9,324 nucleotides of DNA from Kiritimatiellia bacterium (GTDB lineage Bacteria; Verrucomicrobiota; Kiritimatiellia; RFP12; UBA1067): NCBI GenBank assembly GCA_024405255.1, contig JAKSOY010000179.1, positions 1 through 9,324 on the forward strand. Reading direction: 5' to 3'. The notes beneath the pieces are model-generated. The model was not told where the DNA came from. It saw only the letters and a list, made by a program, of their open reading frames with translations, and did no database searches. Each line of letters starts with the position of its first letter. Within the stretch, counting starts at the first letter, position 1. The position numbers and the translations under genes were made by a program. Shown one piece after another: positions 1 through 8,060 of the stretch.

Positions 1-2
1 TC

Positions 3-317
3 TTCGCGCACTATGCGGCGCTCATGCGCTACAAGGCGATCGCGAAGCGCTTCCGACAGGCCGCCGGCGTGGCCGACCCCGTGCCCGCCGACGCGCTGCT
101 GCCCGGCGCGGCGGAAGGGCGTGCCGAGCCGGCGGCTCGGGCGCGCGCGGCGGAGATCCTCGCGGAGGGCGCGGGGACGGTCGTCGCGCTGGAGGCGGCG
201 CTCGCGCTGCGGCTCGACCCCGATTGCGTCCCCGCGCTCGCGGACCCCACGGCGGTGCGGACGGCGCGGACGCCGCGGCGGCTCCTCGGCTGGCTGCGAC
301 GACGACGGTCGGCGTGA
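3..317 (+). CDS. C-terminal fragment of an unidentified protein
   Basis: An open frame enters from the left edge (codons from position 3, no start in the window) and stops with TGA at 315-317, giving about 104 residues. The visible part begins FAHYAALMRYKAIAKRF, a helix rich in aromatic and basic residues. Next is an Ala/Glu/Arg-rich, probably helical stretch, and the end is very basic (LLGWLRRRR then SA). I recognise no family or catalytic motif. The stretch is far more GC-rich than the rest of the window and has strong G/C third positions, which favours real coding but also opens overlapping frames on both strands. This frame is preferred because it is open to the window edge and gives a balanced composition, whereas the competitors are extremely Arg/Pro-rich. 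It is separated from araA by about 500 bp and is unlikely to be in the same operon. Confidence 0.5.
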   Translation, partial: FAHYAALMRYKAIAKRFRQAAGVADPVPADALLPGAAEGRAEPAARARAAEILAEGAGTVVALEAALALRLDPDCVPALADPTAVRTARTPRRLLGWLRRRRSA

Positions 318-629
318 ATTCTCCCAAGGCATTTTTCCGGGCGGGCGGTGAAGAGCGGGGAAGGTTTGATTTTGATAGCGGAACACAAGTGGCGGAGGGG
401 CGAAGAGCGGCGTGAGGGAAAGGGACGCCGTTCAGACGCGGGCTGGCAAACACCAAGGGTAAAAGAACTTATGCGGCGCGAATCGACCCACCCTCATGCT
501 CGAAGATCCCAAAACGGCACGGCAGTGTTTTCTCTTCGAGAGAAGAAAGGTCTCCCCGTCACTTCGTCTAGGCGGAGAGAATGCAACTCCCCCCCAGTCC
601 GTGGCAGATTCAATGCAACAGACCCGAAC
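318..629. other. Intergenic spacer without a convincing gene
   Basis: The open frames here have no Shine-Dalgarno sequence, give basic low-complexity peptides and recall no family. I see a small perfect hairpin at 530-544 (TTCTCT, loop TCG, AGAGAA) and the first two copies of AATGCAAC (580-587 and 612-619). No T-rich terminator directly follows the upstream gene's stop. Confidence 0.5.
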
Positions 630-672
630 GACAAAGTGAATGCAACCTCCGCTCCGCGGAGGGGTTGCATTC
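579..672. repeat. Three direct copies plus one inverted copy of AATGCAAC
   Basis: AATGCAAC occurs at 580-587, 612-619 and 639-646 on the + strand, spaced 32 and 27 bp, and inverted (GTTGCATT) at 664-671. Two of the direct copies extend to GAATGCAAC followed by a C-rich run (579-590 and 638-650). Each direct copy can pair with the single inverted copy, so the element has alternative folds. It could be a remnant of a dispersed palindromic (REP/MITE-like) repeat or a regulatory leader of unknown type. Confidence 0.55.
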
Positions 673-684
673 ACTTTGTCTTTT
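630..684 (+). terminator. Long near-perfect hairpin followed by T4
   Basis: Positions 630-645 pair perfectly with 665-680 (16 bp). After a two-base GG bulge (663-664), 646-652 pair with 656-662 (7 bp) around the loop TCC (653-655). The right arm runs directly into TTTT (681-684), the shape of an intrinsic terminator. It lies about 40 bp upstream of the araA promoter, so it could insulate araA from upstream transcription. The stem is longer than most simple terminators, so a palindromic repeat element is an alternative. Confidence 0.5.
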
Positions 685-722
685 CACCCGATTACACTCC
701 CTTTGTGCATGACGCCTAATGA

Positions 723-752
723 TTGACAGAAAATGAGGGGTTGTGATACAAT
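723..752 (+). promoter_or_regulatory. Sigma70-type promoter for araA
   Basis: A perfect -35 box TTGACA (723-728), an 18-bp spacer and the -10 box TACAAT (747-752, five of six matches) are present. TG at 744-745 makes an extended -10. The expected start of transcription is about 758. The small palindrome TTGT-GAT-ACAA (741-751) covers the -10 region, and CGCGAA is directly repeated just downstream (762-767 and 775-780). Either could be an operator, but no known regulator site is recognised. Confidence 0.7.
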
Positions 753-757
753 TTCGT

Positions 758-823
758 ATGTCGCGAAAGGTGAACGCGAACAGTTTTGATTTTCGTTGTC
801 TGTTTCGATTGAAAGGAAATTGA
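758..823 (+). CDS. Possible 21-residue leader peptide upstream of araA
   Basis: The ATG at 758 lies 6 bp after the -10 box, where transcription is expected to begin. The ORF runs 21 sense codons to TGA at 821-823, leaving one base before the araA ATG at 825. It starts MSRKVNANSF and ends FRLKGN. It has no Shine-Dalgarno of its own and would need leaderless initiation. The araA Shine-Dalgarno (AAGGA, 813-817) lies inside it, so its translation could couple to or interfere with araA translation. A chance ORF of this length is easily possible. Confidence 0.25.
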   Translation: MSRKVNANSFDFRCLFRLKGN

Positions 824-824
824 G

Positions 825-2306
825 ATGAAGAGCATGAAAGACTATGAGTTCTGGTTCGTCGTGGGAAGTCAGTTCCTCTATGGACCCGAGGTGTTGGAAA
901 CGGTTGCGAAGCGTGCGCAGGAAATGGCGGATGCCTTCAACAAGTCGGGCAAGCTCCCGTGCAAGGTCGTCTACAAGGTGACGGTCAAGACCGCCGAAGA
1001 GGCGACGGAGACGATCAAGGCGGCGAATTTCGACGAGAAGTGCGCGGGTATCATCACCTGGTGCCATACGTTCTCGCCGTCGAAGATGTGGCTCAACGGA
1101 CTCAAGCTTCTGCAGAAGCCCTGGTGCCATCTCGCGACGCAGTACAACCGTTCGATCCCCGACAAGGGCATCGACATGGACTTCATGAACCTCAACCAGG
1201 CGGCGCATGGCGACCGCGAGCACGGCTTCATCGGTGCGCGTCTGCGCATGACCCGCAAGGTGATCGCGGGCCATTGGCAGGATACCGACGTGCGTGAGCG
1301 CCTCGCGAGCTGGATGCGCGTGGCGGTGGGCGTGGCGTTCTCGAAGTCGCTCAAGGTGATGCGCTTCGGCGACAACATGCGTAACGTCGCGGTCACGGAA
1401 GGCGACAAGGTGGGCGTGCAGGAAGTGCTCGGCTGGCAGGTGAACACCTGGCCGGTGGGCAAGCTCGCCGAGTACATCGACGCCGTCACGGACGCCGAGG
1501 TCGATGCGCTCATGAAGGAGTACAAGAAGCTCTACACGATCAAGACGAAGAACCTCGCCGCCATCCGCTACCAGGCGAAGGAAGAGATCGCGATGAAGAA
1601 GCTCCTCGACGAAGAAGGCTGCGCCGCGTATGCGAATACCTTCGAAGACCTCTATGGCATGGAACAGCTGCCGGGTCTCGCGTCGCAGCGTCTGATGGCG
1701 CAGGGCTACGGCTACGGCGCCGAAGGCGACTGGAAGGTCTCCGCGATGACGGCCATCGTCAAGAAGATGTCCGAAGGCCAGAAGGGCGGCACGGCGTTCA
1801 TGGAAGACTACACCTACGAGCTCGCGAAGGACAAGGAATACTCCCTCGGCGCGCACATGCTCGAAGTGTGCCCCACGATCGCGGCGGCGAAGCCGGCGAT
1901 CGAGGTTCATCCGCTCGGTATCGGCGGCAAGGCCGATCCGGCGCGTCTCGTGTTCGAAGGCCGCGCGGGCAAGGCGATCGTGATTTCGCTCGTCGACATG
2001 GGCGGACGTCTTCGCCTGATCGTGCAGGACATCGAATGCGTCAAGCCGATCTACAAGATGCCGAACCTGCCGGTGGCGCGTGTGATGTGGCGTGCGATGC
2101 CGGACCTCAAGAAGGGCGTCGAGTGCTGGATCACCGCCGGCGGTGCGCACCACACGACGCTCACCTACGACGTGACGGCCGAGCAGATGCACGACTTCGC
2201 CGCGATCATGGGCATCGAGTTCGTGCACATCACCAAGGACACCACGGTCGAGTCGCTCGAGAAGGAACTCTTCTACAACGACCTCGCCTGGAAGCTGAGA
2301 GGCTAA
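825..2306 (+). CDS. araA: L-arabinose isomerase
   Basis: The cytoplasmic enzyme converts L-arabinose to L-ribulose using a divalent metal, usually Mn2+. Many family members also convert D-galactose to D-tagatose. At 493 residues it is about the size of the Escherichia coli enzyme. The protein opens with a VVGSQFLYG segment and contains the family blocks TWCHTFSPSKMW (78-89), QYNRSIP (106-112) and HGDREHGFIGARL (128-140). The four metal and catalytic residues are recognisable: E300 in AEGDWK, E327 in FMEDYTY, H344 in GAHMLEVCP and H443 in GGAHH. They correspond to E. coli E306, E333, H350 and H450. The start is set by AAGGA (813-817) eight bases upstream, and a strong promoter lies at 723-752. 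Codon use is strongly G/C-ending, like the following transporter gene. No araB or araD is adjacent, so ribulose must be handled by genes elsewhere. The TAA stop is also the first triplet of the following heptamer array. The family assignment is secure; whether arabinose or galactose is the main substrate is not shown. Confidence 0.96.
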   Translation: MKSMKDYEFWFVVGSQFLYGPEVLETVAKRAQEMADAFNKSGKLPCKVVYKVTVKTAEEATETIKAANFDEKCAGIITWCHTFSPSKMWLNGLKLLQKPWCHLATQYNRSIPDKGIDMDFMNLNQAAHGDREHGFIGARLRMTRKVIAGHWQDTDVRERLASWMRVAVGVAFSKSLKVMRFGDNMRNVAVTEGDKVGVQEVLGWQVNTWPVGKLAEYIDAVTDAEVDALMKEYKKLYTIKTKNLAAIRYQAKEEIAMKKLLDEEGCAAYANTFEDLYGMEQLPGLASQRLMAQGYGYGAEGDWKVSAMTAIVKKMSEGQKGGTAFMEDYTYELAKDKEYSLGAHMLEVCPTIAAAKPAIEVHPLGIGGKADPARLVFEGRAGKAIVISLVDMGGRLRLIVQDIECVKPIYKMPNLPVARVMWRAMPDLKKGVECWITAGGAHHTTLTYDVTAEQMHDFAAIMGIEFVHITKDTTVESLEKELFYNDLAWKLRG

Positions 2307-2379
2307 AGATTAAAGATTAAAGGTTAAAGGTTAAAAATTAAAGGGTTAGAGAGTTGAAGTGCTTAAAGAGTTAACAGGT
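2304..2379 (+). repeat. Tandem heptamer array, forward orientation
   Basis: Starting on the araA stop codon there are five consecutive 7-bp units: TAAAGAT twice, TAAAGGT twice and TAAAAAT once (2304-2338). Five looser 8-9 bp units follow (2339-2379), each starting with T and ending with T, such as TAAAGGGT and TAAAGAGT. The repeat decays towards the middle of the spacer. Because 7 is 1 modulo 3, successive units place TAA in each reading frame in turn. Confidence 0.85.
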
Positions 2380-2490
2380 TGGGACTGCGCGAACATGACC
2401 TTTAATCTTCAACCTTTAACCTTGAAGGAAGCATCACGGGCGTAATCTTTAACTTTTAATCTTTAATCTTTAACCTTTAACCTTTAATTT
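2314..2490 (+). other. Long imperfect stem formed by the inverted heptamer arrays
   Basis: Pairing 2314-2344 with 2460-2490 gives 31 consecutive positions with one A-C mismatch (2336/2468) and two G-U pairs (2315/2489 and 2344/2460). It includes a perfect 20-bp inverted repeat (2316-2335 with 2469-2488). In the mRNA this would separate araA from the symporter coding region and end four bases before the symporter AGAGGA. It could protect the araA 3' end, lower read-through or regulate symporter translation. Function is inferred; the complementarity is seen. Confidence 0.6.
2398..2486 (-). repeat. Two tandem heptamer arrays, inverted orientation
   Basis: The same heptamer family reads on the minus strand in two blocks. 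Block one (2398-2425) has four units: ACCTTTA twice, ATCTTCA and ACCTTGA. Block two (2445-2486) has six units: ATCTTTA three times, ACTTTTA once and ACCTTTA twice. A unique stretch of about 19 bp (2426-2444) separates them. The last unit ends eight bases before the Shine-Dalgarno of the symporter gene. Confidence 0.85.
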
Positions 2491-2507
2491 AAAAGAGGAT
2501 CAAAGAA

Positions 2508-4244
2508 ATGTCTATTATCGACTGGCTGGTCATTGGCGCGTATTTCGCGTTGCTCGCGGGCGTCGTCTGGTTCACGAAGCGGAAACAGGAAAACGCAACC
2601 GACTTCTTTTTGGGCGGACGTAGCGTGGGGTGGCTGGCGATCGGCGCCTCGATCTTCGCGGCGAACATCGGGTCCGAGCATCTGATCGGTCTCGCCGGTT
2701 CGGGTGCGGTTGCAGGCCTTTCCCAGTCGCATTGGGAATTCCACGCATGGGTGCTCATTTTGATGAGCTGGGTCTTCCTCCCGTTCTACTATAAGAGCGG
2801 CGTCTCCACGATGCCCGAGTTTCTCGAACGCCGGTTCGGACCTCGCGCGCGCTGGATCCTTTCGCTCGTGTCGCTGGCGGCTTACGTCCTGACGAAGATC
2901 TCCGTGACCGTGTACGCGGGCGCGCTCTTCTTCGAGACGATGTTGCCGGAAATCTCGATTACCATTGGCGGTACGACGATCGGTTCGTTCTGGATCGGCG
3001 CGTTCACGACGGTGGTGCTCGCGGGCGTCTATTCGTCCTTCGGCGGACTCACCGCCGTCGTGTACACCGACCTCGTGCAGACGTTTATCATCCTCGCCGG
3101 CACCCTCTCGGTGACGGGTTTTGCTCTCTACTATCTCGGACACTCCGGCGTGCAGGTCGACGGTCAGGCCGCGAATTCGATCTGCGACGGCTGGGCGGTG
3201 CTGAAGCAGACGATCAAGTCCACGGGCAATGTCGAGGCCTTCGGACTCTGGCACTCGCTCACGCACAAGGCCTTCCCGTGGCTCGGCGTGGTCGTCGCCT
3301 CAGTGACGATCGGCATCTGGTACTGGTGCACCGACCAGTTCATCATCCAGCGCACGCTCTCGGCGAAGGACATGACCAATGCCCGCCGCGGCGCCATCTG
3401 GGGCGGCTTCCTTAAGCTCGCGCCGGTGTTCCTGTTCCTCGTGCCGGGCATGCTCGGTTTCGCCCTCCACCACAACCACGTGACGATCGGCGGCGGACAG
3501 ATCTTCGCGATTCCGCTCAAGGCGGGTTCGCAGGCGCTGAACGGCGACACGGTGTTCCCCACGCTCGTGCAGTCCCTCCTGCCGGTGGGCTTCCGCGGCC
3601 TCGTCGTCGCGGGCATGATCGCCGCGCTGATGAGCTCGCTCGCGTCGCTCTTCAATTCCGTCTCCACGCTCTTCACGGTTGACGTCTATCAGAAGCTGAA
3701 GCCGCAGACGCCGCCACAGCAGCTCGTGACCATCGGCCGCATGACCACGATCGCGATGACCGTCTTGGGTCTCATCTGGGTGCCGATCATGAAGGCGATC
3801 GCCGGTGGCGGACTCTACCAGTACATCCAGGCCGTGCAGAGCTTCCTCGCGCCGCCGATTGTCGCGGTGTTCCTCCTGGGCCTCTGCTGGAAGCGCTGCA
3901 ACCTTCGCGGTGCGACCTGGGGACTTTCCGTCGGCTTCATCCTGGGCATGGCCAAGTTGGCCGCGAACGCGATCTGCCCGGGTCCCGATGGTTATGCCTT
4001 CATCCAGGATTTCTATTTCTCGGGCATTCTGCTCGTCATCAGCTTCGGCATCGTGATCGGTGCGTCGCTTTCGGCACCGGCGCCGACGGCCGAGACGCTC
4101 AACGGCCTCACCTTCGCGTGCCTCGACGACAAGTTCCGCAAGGAAAACCGTGCCTCGTGGAACAAGTGGGATGTCATCGCCTCGGCGTTCGTCGTGGGCC
4201 TGGTGGTTGCCGCCTACGCCTACTTCTGGACGTGGCTCAACTAG
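2508..4244 (+). CDS. SGLT-type sodium/sugar symporter (SSS family)
   Basis: A Na+-driven sugar importer of the inner membrane, with 578 residues and about 14 hydrophobic segments including a final one at 554-575. It resembles animal SGLT transporters along its length. The sugar-contact residues known from human SGLT1 are all present: N53 (N78), H58 (H83), E77 (E102), Y272 and W273 in WYWCTDQ (Y290, W291), K303 (K321) and Q441 (Q457). Vibrio vSGLT instead has Gln at the H58 position. Residues of the conserved sodium site are visible at S376 and S377 in the LMSSLASLFNS segment. A379 replaces the Thr395 of SGLT1 linked to a second sodium, so 1:1 coupling is likely, as in SGLT2. The second SSS family signature lies at 458-476 (G-L-x3-R-x4-GA). 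AGAGGA (2494-2499) precedes the ATG by eight bases. It follows araA in the same direction, so L-arabinose or D-galactose is the probable cargo. Substrate and stoichiometry are inferred from known relatives. Confidence 0.93.
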   Translation: MSIIDWLVIGAYFALLAGVVWFTKRKQENATDFFLGGRSVGWLAIGASIFAANIGSEHLIGLAGSGAVAGLSQSHWEFHAWVLILMSWVFLPFYYKSGVSTMPEFLERRFGPRARWILSLVSLAAYVLTKISVTVYAGALFFETMLPEISITIGGTTIGSFWIGAFTTVVLAGVYSSFGGLTAVVYTDLVQTFIILAGTLSVTGFALYYLGHSGVQVDGQAANSICDGWAVLKQTIKSTGNVEAFGLWHSLTHKAFPWLGVVVASVTIGIWYWCTDQFIIQRTLSAKDMTNARRGAIWGGFLKLAPVFLFLVPGMLGFALHHNHVTIGGGQIFAIPLKAGSQALNGDTVFPTLVQSLLPVGFRGLVVAGMIAALMSSLASLFNSVSTLFTVDVYQKLKPQTPPQQLVTIGRMTTIAMTVLGLIWVPIMKAIAGGGLYQYIQAVQSFLAPPIVAVFLLGLCWKRCNLRGATWGLSVGFILGMAKLAANAICPGPDGYAFIQDFYFSGILLVISFGIVIGASLSAPAPTAETLNGLTFACLDDKFRKENRASWNKWDVIASAFVVGLVVAAYAYFWTWLN

Positions 4245-4254
4245 TCGAAGCGAA

Positions 4255-4289
4255 AGCCGAATGAGAGACGGTGCGTCTCTCGTTCGGCT
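4255..4289 (+). terminator. Hairpin between symporter and secreted-protein genes
   Basis: Positions 4255-4269 pair with 4275-4289 with one G-U wobble, and one more pair (4270/4274) closes a three-base loop. It starts 11 bases after the symporter stop. No T tract follows immediately (the nearest T4 is near 4304), so strong intrinsic termination is doubtful. A partial terminator, an mRNA-stabilising stem or a processing site fits better. No promoter was seen between it and the next gene. Confidence 0.5.
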
Positions 4290-4324
4290 CAAGCGACATT
4301 CACCTTTTCGTAAAAGGACGGCAG

Positions 4325-6619
4325 ATGCAAATTGGTTCTCTTTTGAAACGGCTTCTGCCGTCTGTGTTTTTGTCGACGTTGCTGGTGCCGGTTTTTGCAG
4401 GTGCAGATGCGACGGAACCCTTTGGCGTGTCGGGGATCTATCCGCATCTTGCGATGACGAACAAGGAAGGCGAATGCGGCACAGGGGCGGTGGTGCCCTG
4501 GGCCGGACGGTTGTGGGTGGTTACGTACGGACCGCATTGTCCGTGTGGGTCAAGCGACAAGCTGTATGAGATCAAGCCCGATCTCTCCCGTGTGATCCGC
4601 CCCGAATCTGTTGGCGGCACGCATGCGGAGCGCCTCATCCATCGCGAGTCGGGCAAGCTGTTCATCGGCACCTATCTGGTCTCGTCGACGGGGGGCGTCG
4701 AATATGTGTGGATCAGTCGACTGCCGGGACGTCTCACGGGCGCCGCGCGCCATCTGACGGATCCCGCGCACAAGATCTATGTGACGGACATGGAGGAGGC
4801 CCTCTACGAACTCGACGTCACGGATCCGAAGAAGACCTTCACCTACATTCGCGACGGATTCAATCGCGCGGCGTTCCAGGCGATGTTCAAACGCTGGCAT
4901 CGCACGCCGCCGCCGGGTTGGAACGAAGCCGAGGAATCGACGCTGTTCGGCTATCACGGCAAGGGGACCTGCAGCGGTTTCGGCAAGGTGTTCTATGCGA
5001 ACAACGGGCAGAGTTCACCGCAGGCGATGCGCGATCCGCGGACGCCGGCCGGATGTCTGGCGAGCTGGCAGCCGGGACAGAAGAACTGGGAGCTCATTCG
5101 CACGAACCAGTTCACGGAAGTGACGACGCGCGATGGCATCTACGGCAACGAACATCCGGACAAAAATCCGATCTGGGCGCTTGGGTGGGATCATCGGAGC
5201 GTGCTTCTGACGACGACGGACGACGGTCAGACCTGGCACGATTTCCGTCTGCCGAAGGGATCGCACAGTTACGATGGCGCGCATGGTTGGCATACGGAAT
5301 GGCCGCGCATCCGCGAAGTCGGCACAGGAGATGATTTCCTCGCGACGATGCACGGGACGTTCTGGAAATTCCCGGCGACGTTCAGTCCGAAACGGACGGC
5401 GGGGATCCGTCCGCACGCGACCTACCTCAAGGTCGTCGGCGATTTTTGCCGATGGGGGGCGCGGATCGTGTGCGGGTGTGACGACCACGCGAAGACCGAG
5501 TTCACGAATGTACGCGACCTGAAGGGAAGGCGTGCGAAGCCGCGTCCGAGCGAGTCGAATCTGTGGTTCCTCAAGCCCGAGGAGCTGGATGCGCTGGGGC
5601 CGCGGGTCGGACATGGCGCCGTGTGGGCGGATGACGCGGTCGTGTCCGGACGGGCGAGCGATCCTTTCTTGTTTGCGGGGTATGATCGGAAGTGGGTGTG
5701 GACGACGCTTCGGGTCCGTCTTGAGTTCGATGTGACGGGCGAGGGCGTTTGGACGAAGGGTCCGGAACTGCCGTCGGGAGGACACGATCTCTCGCGTCTC
5801 GGTCCGGCCGAATGGATCCGGCTCGTGCCGCTCGAAGACGCGTCCCATGCATTTGCCGTGTTCCACTATGGTTCGGCATCGACGGCGGCGGATGCGAATG
5901 CCTTGACCGTGGCGGCGCCACCGGAGGCGAAGGCGATTTTCGAACACGATGCGCCCGTGCCGACGGGTAAGATCGGTGCGGATGCGGCGTCGCTGTTCTA
6001 CGAGGAGAAGACGGGCGGTAACGGTCAGGGACGGGTGACGCGGTGGCGTTTGCCCCGATTGACGTCCGACACGCCGGCGACCTGCGGGCGGATCTGCCGT
6101 GAAGTGGCGACCGAGCGCGACTTGCTGCATGTCGGCGGCATCTTCTATGATTTGCCGGCTGTGACGGCGGGCGGGTTCAAGTATGTGAAGGCGGTGTCCG
6201 CAACGCCGCGCGCGATTGACGACTACGACACGTGGAAGGGGCTGCTGGTCGTTCGCGAAGCAGGGGCGTGTAAAGTCGGCGCCCTGGACGACGTGTGGAA
6301 GCTGGGGGCGCCGCGCGGGGTGGGCGGTCCGTGGAAGGAGACGTCCGTCACGGCGGGCGAGGCAAGCGATCCTTATTTGATGAACGGCTTTCAGGTGAAA
6401 GAGCTGACGCTGGCGGCATCTGCCGCGACGACGGTGACGCTCGAGGCCGACATCGACGGATGCGGTACCTGGGTGACTGCGGGTACGTATGCGTTGCAGG
6501 CGAACACCCGGAAGTCCGTGTCCTTGCCGCGCGCGTTTTCGGCCTACTGGGTGCGCGTACGCAGCTCCAAGTCCTGCACCGCCACCGCGCAGTTCATTTA
6601 TGCGCAAGAGAATGACTAG
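4325..6619 (+). CDS. Secreted Asp-box beta-propeller protein, function unknown
   Basis: The product has 764 residues and begins with a clear Sec signal peptide: MQIGSLLKRL, then a hydrophobic core (about 10-25) and likely cleavage near VFAGA-DA. The ATG at 4325 is chosen because AAGGA (4314-4318) precedes it and the signal peptide starts there. An in-frame GTG at 4271 would begin inside a hairpin. The mature protein is rich in short beta-strand segments with Trp and Gly, typical of a beta-propeller. A clear Asp-box (T297-T-D-D-G-Q-T-W304) occurs, as in sialidases and other BNR-repeat proteins. Dense His/Asp/Glu/Trp segments at 273-291 and 314-333 look like active-site loops. Residues 680-764 form a probable C-terminal beta-sandwich. 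The signal peptide and propeller contain 13 Cys in all, including CPC (72-74) and CGC (383-385), suggesting disulfides or a metal site. The gene lies between a sugar symporter and secreted enzymes, so a glycan hydrolase, lyase or binding protein is plausible. I cannot name a family. Codons are less biased than in araA. Confidence 0.85.
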   Translation: MQIGSLLKRLLPSVFLSTLLVPVFAGADATEPFGVSGIYPHLAMTNKEGECGTGAVVPWAGRLWVVTYGPHCPCGSSDKLYEIKPDLSRVIRPESVGGTHAERLIHRESGKLFIGTYLVSSTGGVEYVWISRLPGRLTGAARHLTDPAHKIYVTDMEEALYELDVTDPKKTFTYIRDGFNRAAFQAMFKRWHRTPPPGWNEAEESTLFGYHGKGTCSGFGKVFYANNGQSSPQAMRDPRTPAGCLASWQPGQKNWELIRTNQFTEVTTRDGIYGNEHPDKNPIWALGWDHRSVLLTTTDDGQTWHDFRLPKGSHSYDGAHGWHTEWPRIREVGTGDDFLATMHGTFWKFPATFSPKRTAGIRPHATYLKVVGDFCRWGARIVCGCDDHAKTEFTNVRDLKGRRAKPRPSESNLWFLKPEELDALGPRVGHGAVWADDAVVSGRASDPFLFAGYDRKWVWTTLRVRLEFDVTGEGVWTKGPELPSGGHDLSRLGPAEWIRLVPLEDASHAFAVFHYGSASTAADANALTVAAPPEAKAIFEHDAPVPTGKIGADAASLFYEEKTGGNGQGRVTRWRLPRLTSDTPATCGRICREVATERDLLHVGGIFYDLPAVTAGGFKYVKAVSATPRAIDDYDTWKGLLVVREAGACKVGALDDVWKLGAPRGVGGPWKETSVTAGEASDPYLMNGFQVKELTLAASAATTVTLEADIDGCGTWVTAGTYALQANTRKSVSLPRAFSAYWVRVRSSKSCTATAQFIYAQEND

Positions 6620-6636
6620 CCTCTTCGGCTGAAGTG

Positions 6637-6645
6637 TGATATAAT
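6637..6645 (+). promoter_or_regulatory. Extended -10 promoter at the start of the oxidoreductase gene
   Basis: TGATATAAT (6637-6645) is a perfect extended -10 (TG-N-TATAAT). No good -35 is seen, which an extended -10 can tolerate. Transcription would begin near 6652-6653, exactly at the second ATG of the gene. The same TGTGATAYAAT string occurs at the araA promoter (742-752 region). The first ATG (6644) lies inside the -10 itself. Confidence 0.5.
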
Positions 6646-6652
6646 GTTTCAC

Positions 6653-8029
<1,377 letters not shown>

Positions 8030-8060
8030 TTGTAAGGCTAAAGGACTCTCGGAGGAAGCG

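Noticed and set aside
22..456. Overlapping Arg/Pro/Ala-rich frames on both strands at the left edge
   Set aside because: Very low complexity and no ribosome sites. The frame ending at 317 is open to the edge and has more balanced composition.
684..2228. 514-codon open frame on the minus strand across araA
   Set aside because: It is the antisense shadow of araA, His/Arg/Leu-rich, with no ribosome site or known motif.
2304..2486. CRISPR array
   Set aside because: The units are 7 bp with no spacers of 25-40 bp and no cas genes; it is a simple tandem repeat.
3300..4292. 330-codon open frame on the minus strand across the symporter
   Set aside because: Composition dominated by Arg, Glu and His, opposite a clear membrane protein; a shadow frame.
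4271..4324. GTG start for the secreted propeller gene
   Set aside because: It lies inside the 4255-4289 hairpin, has no ribosome site and would put 18 residues before a good signal peptide.
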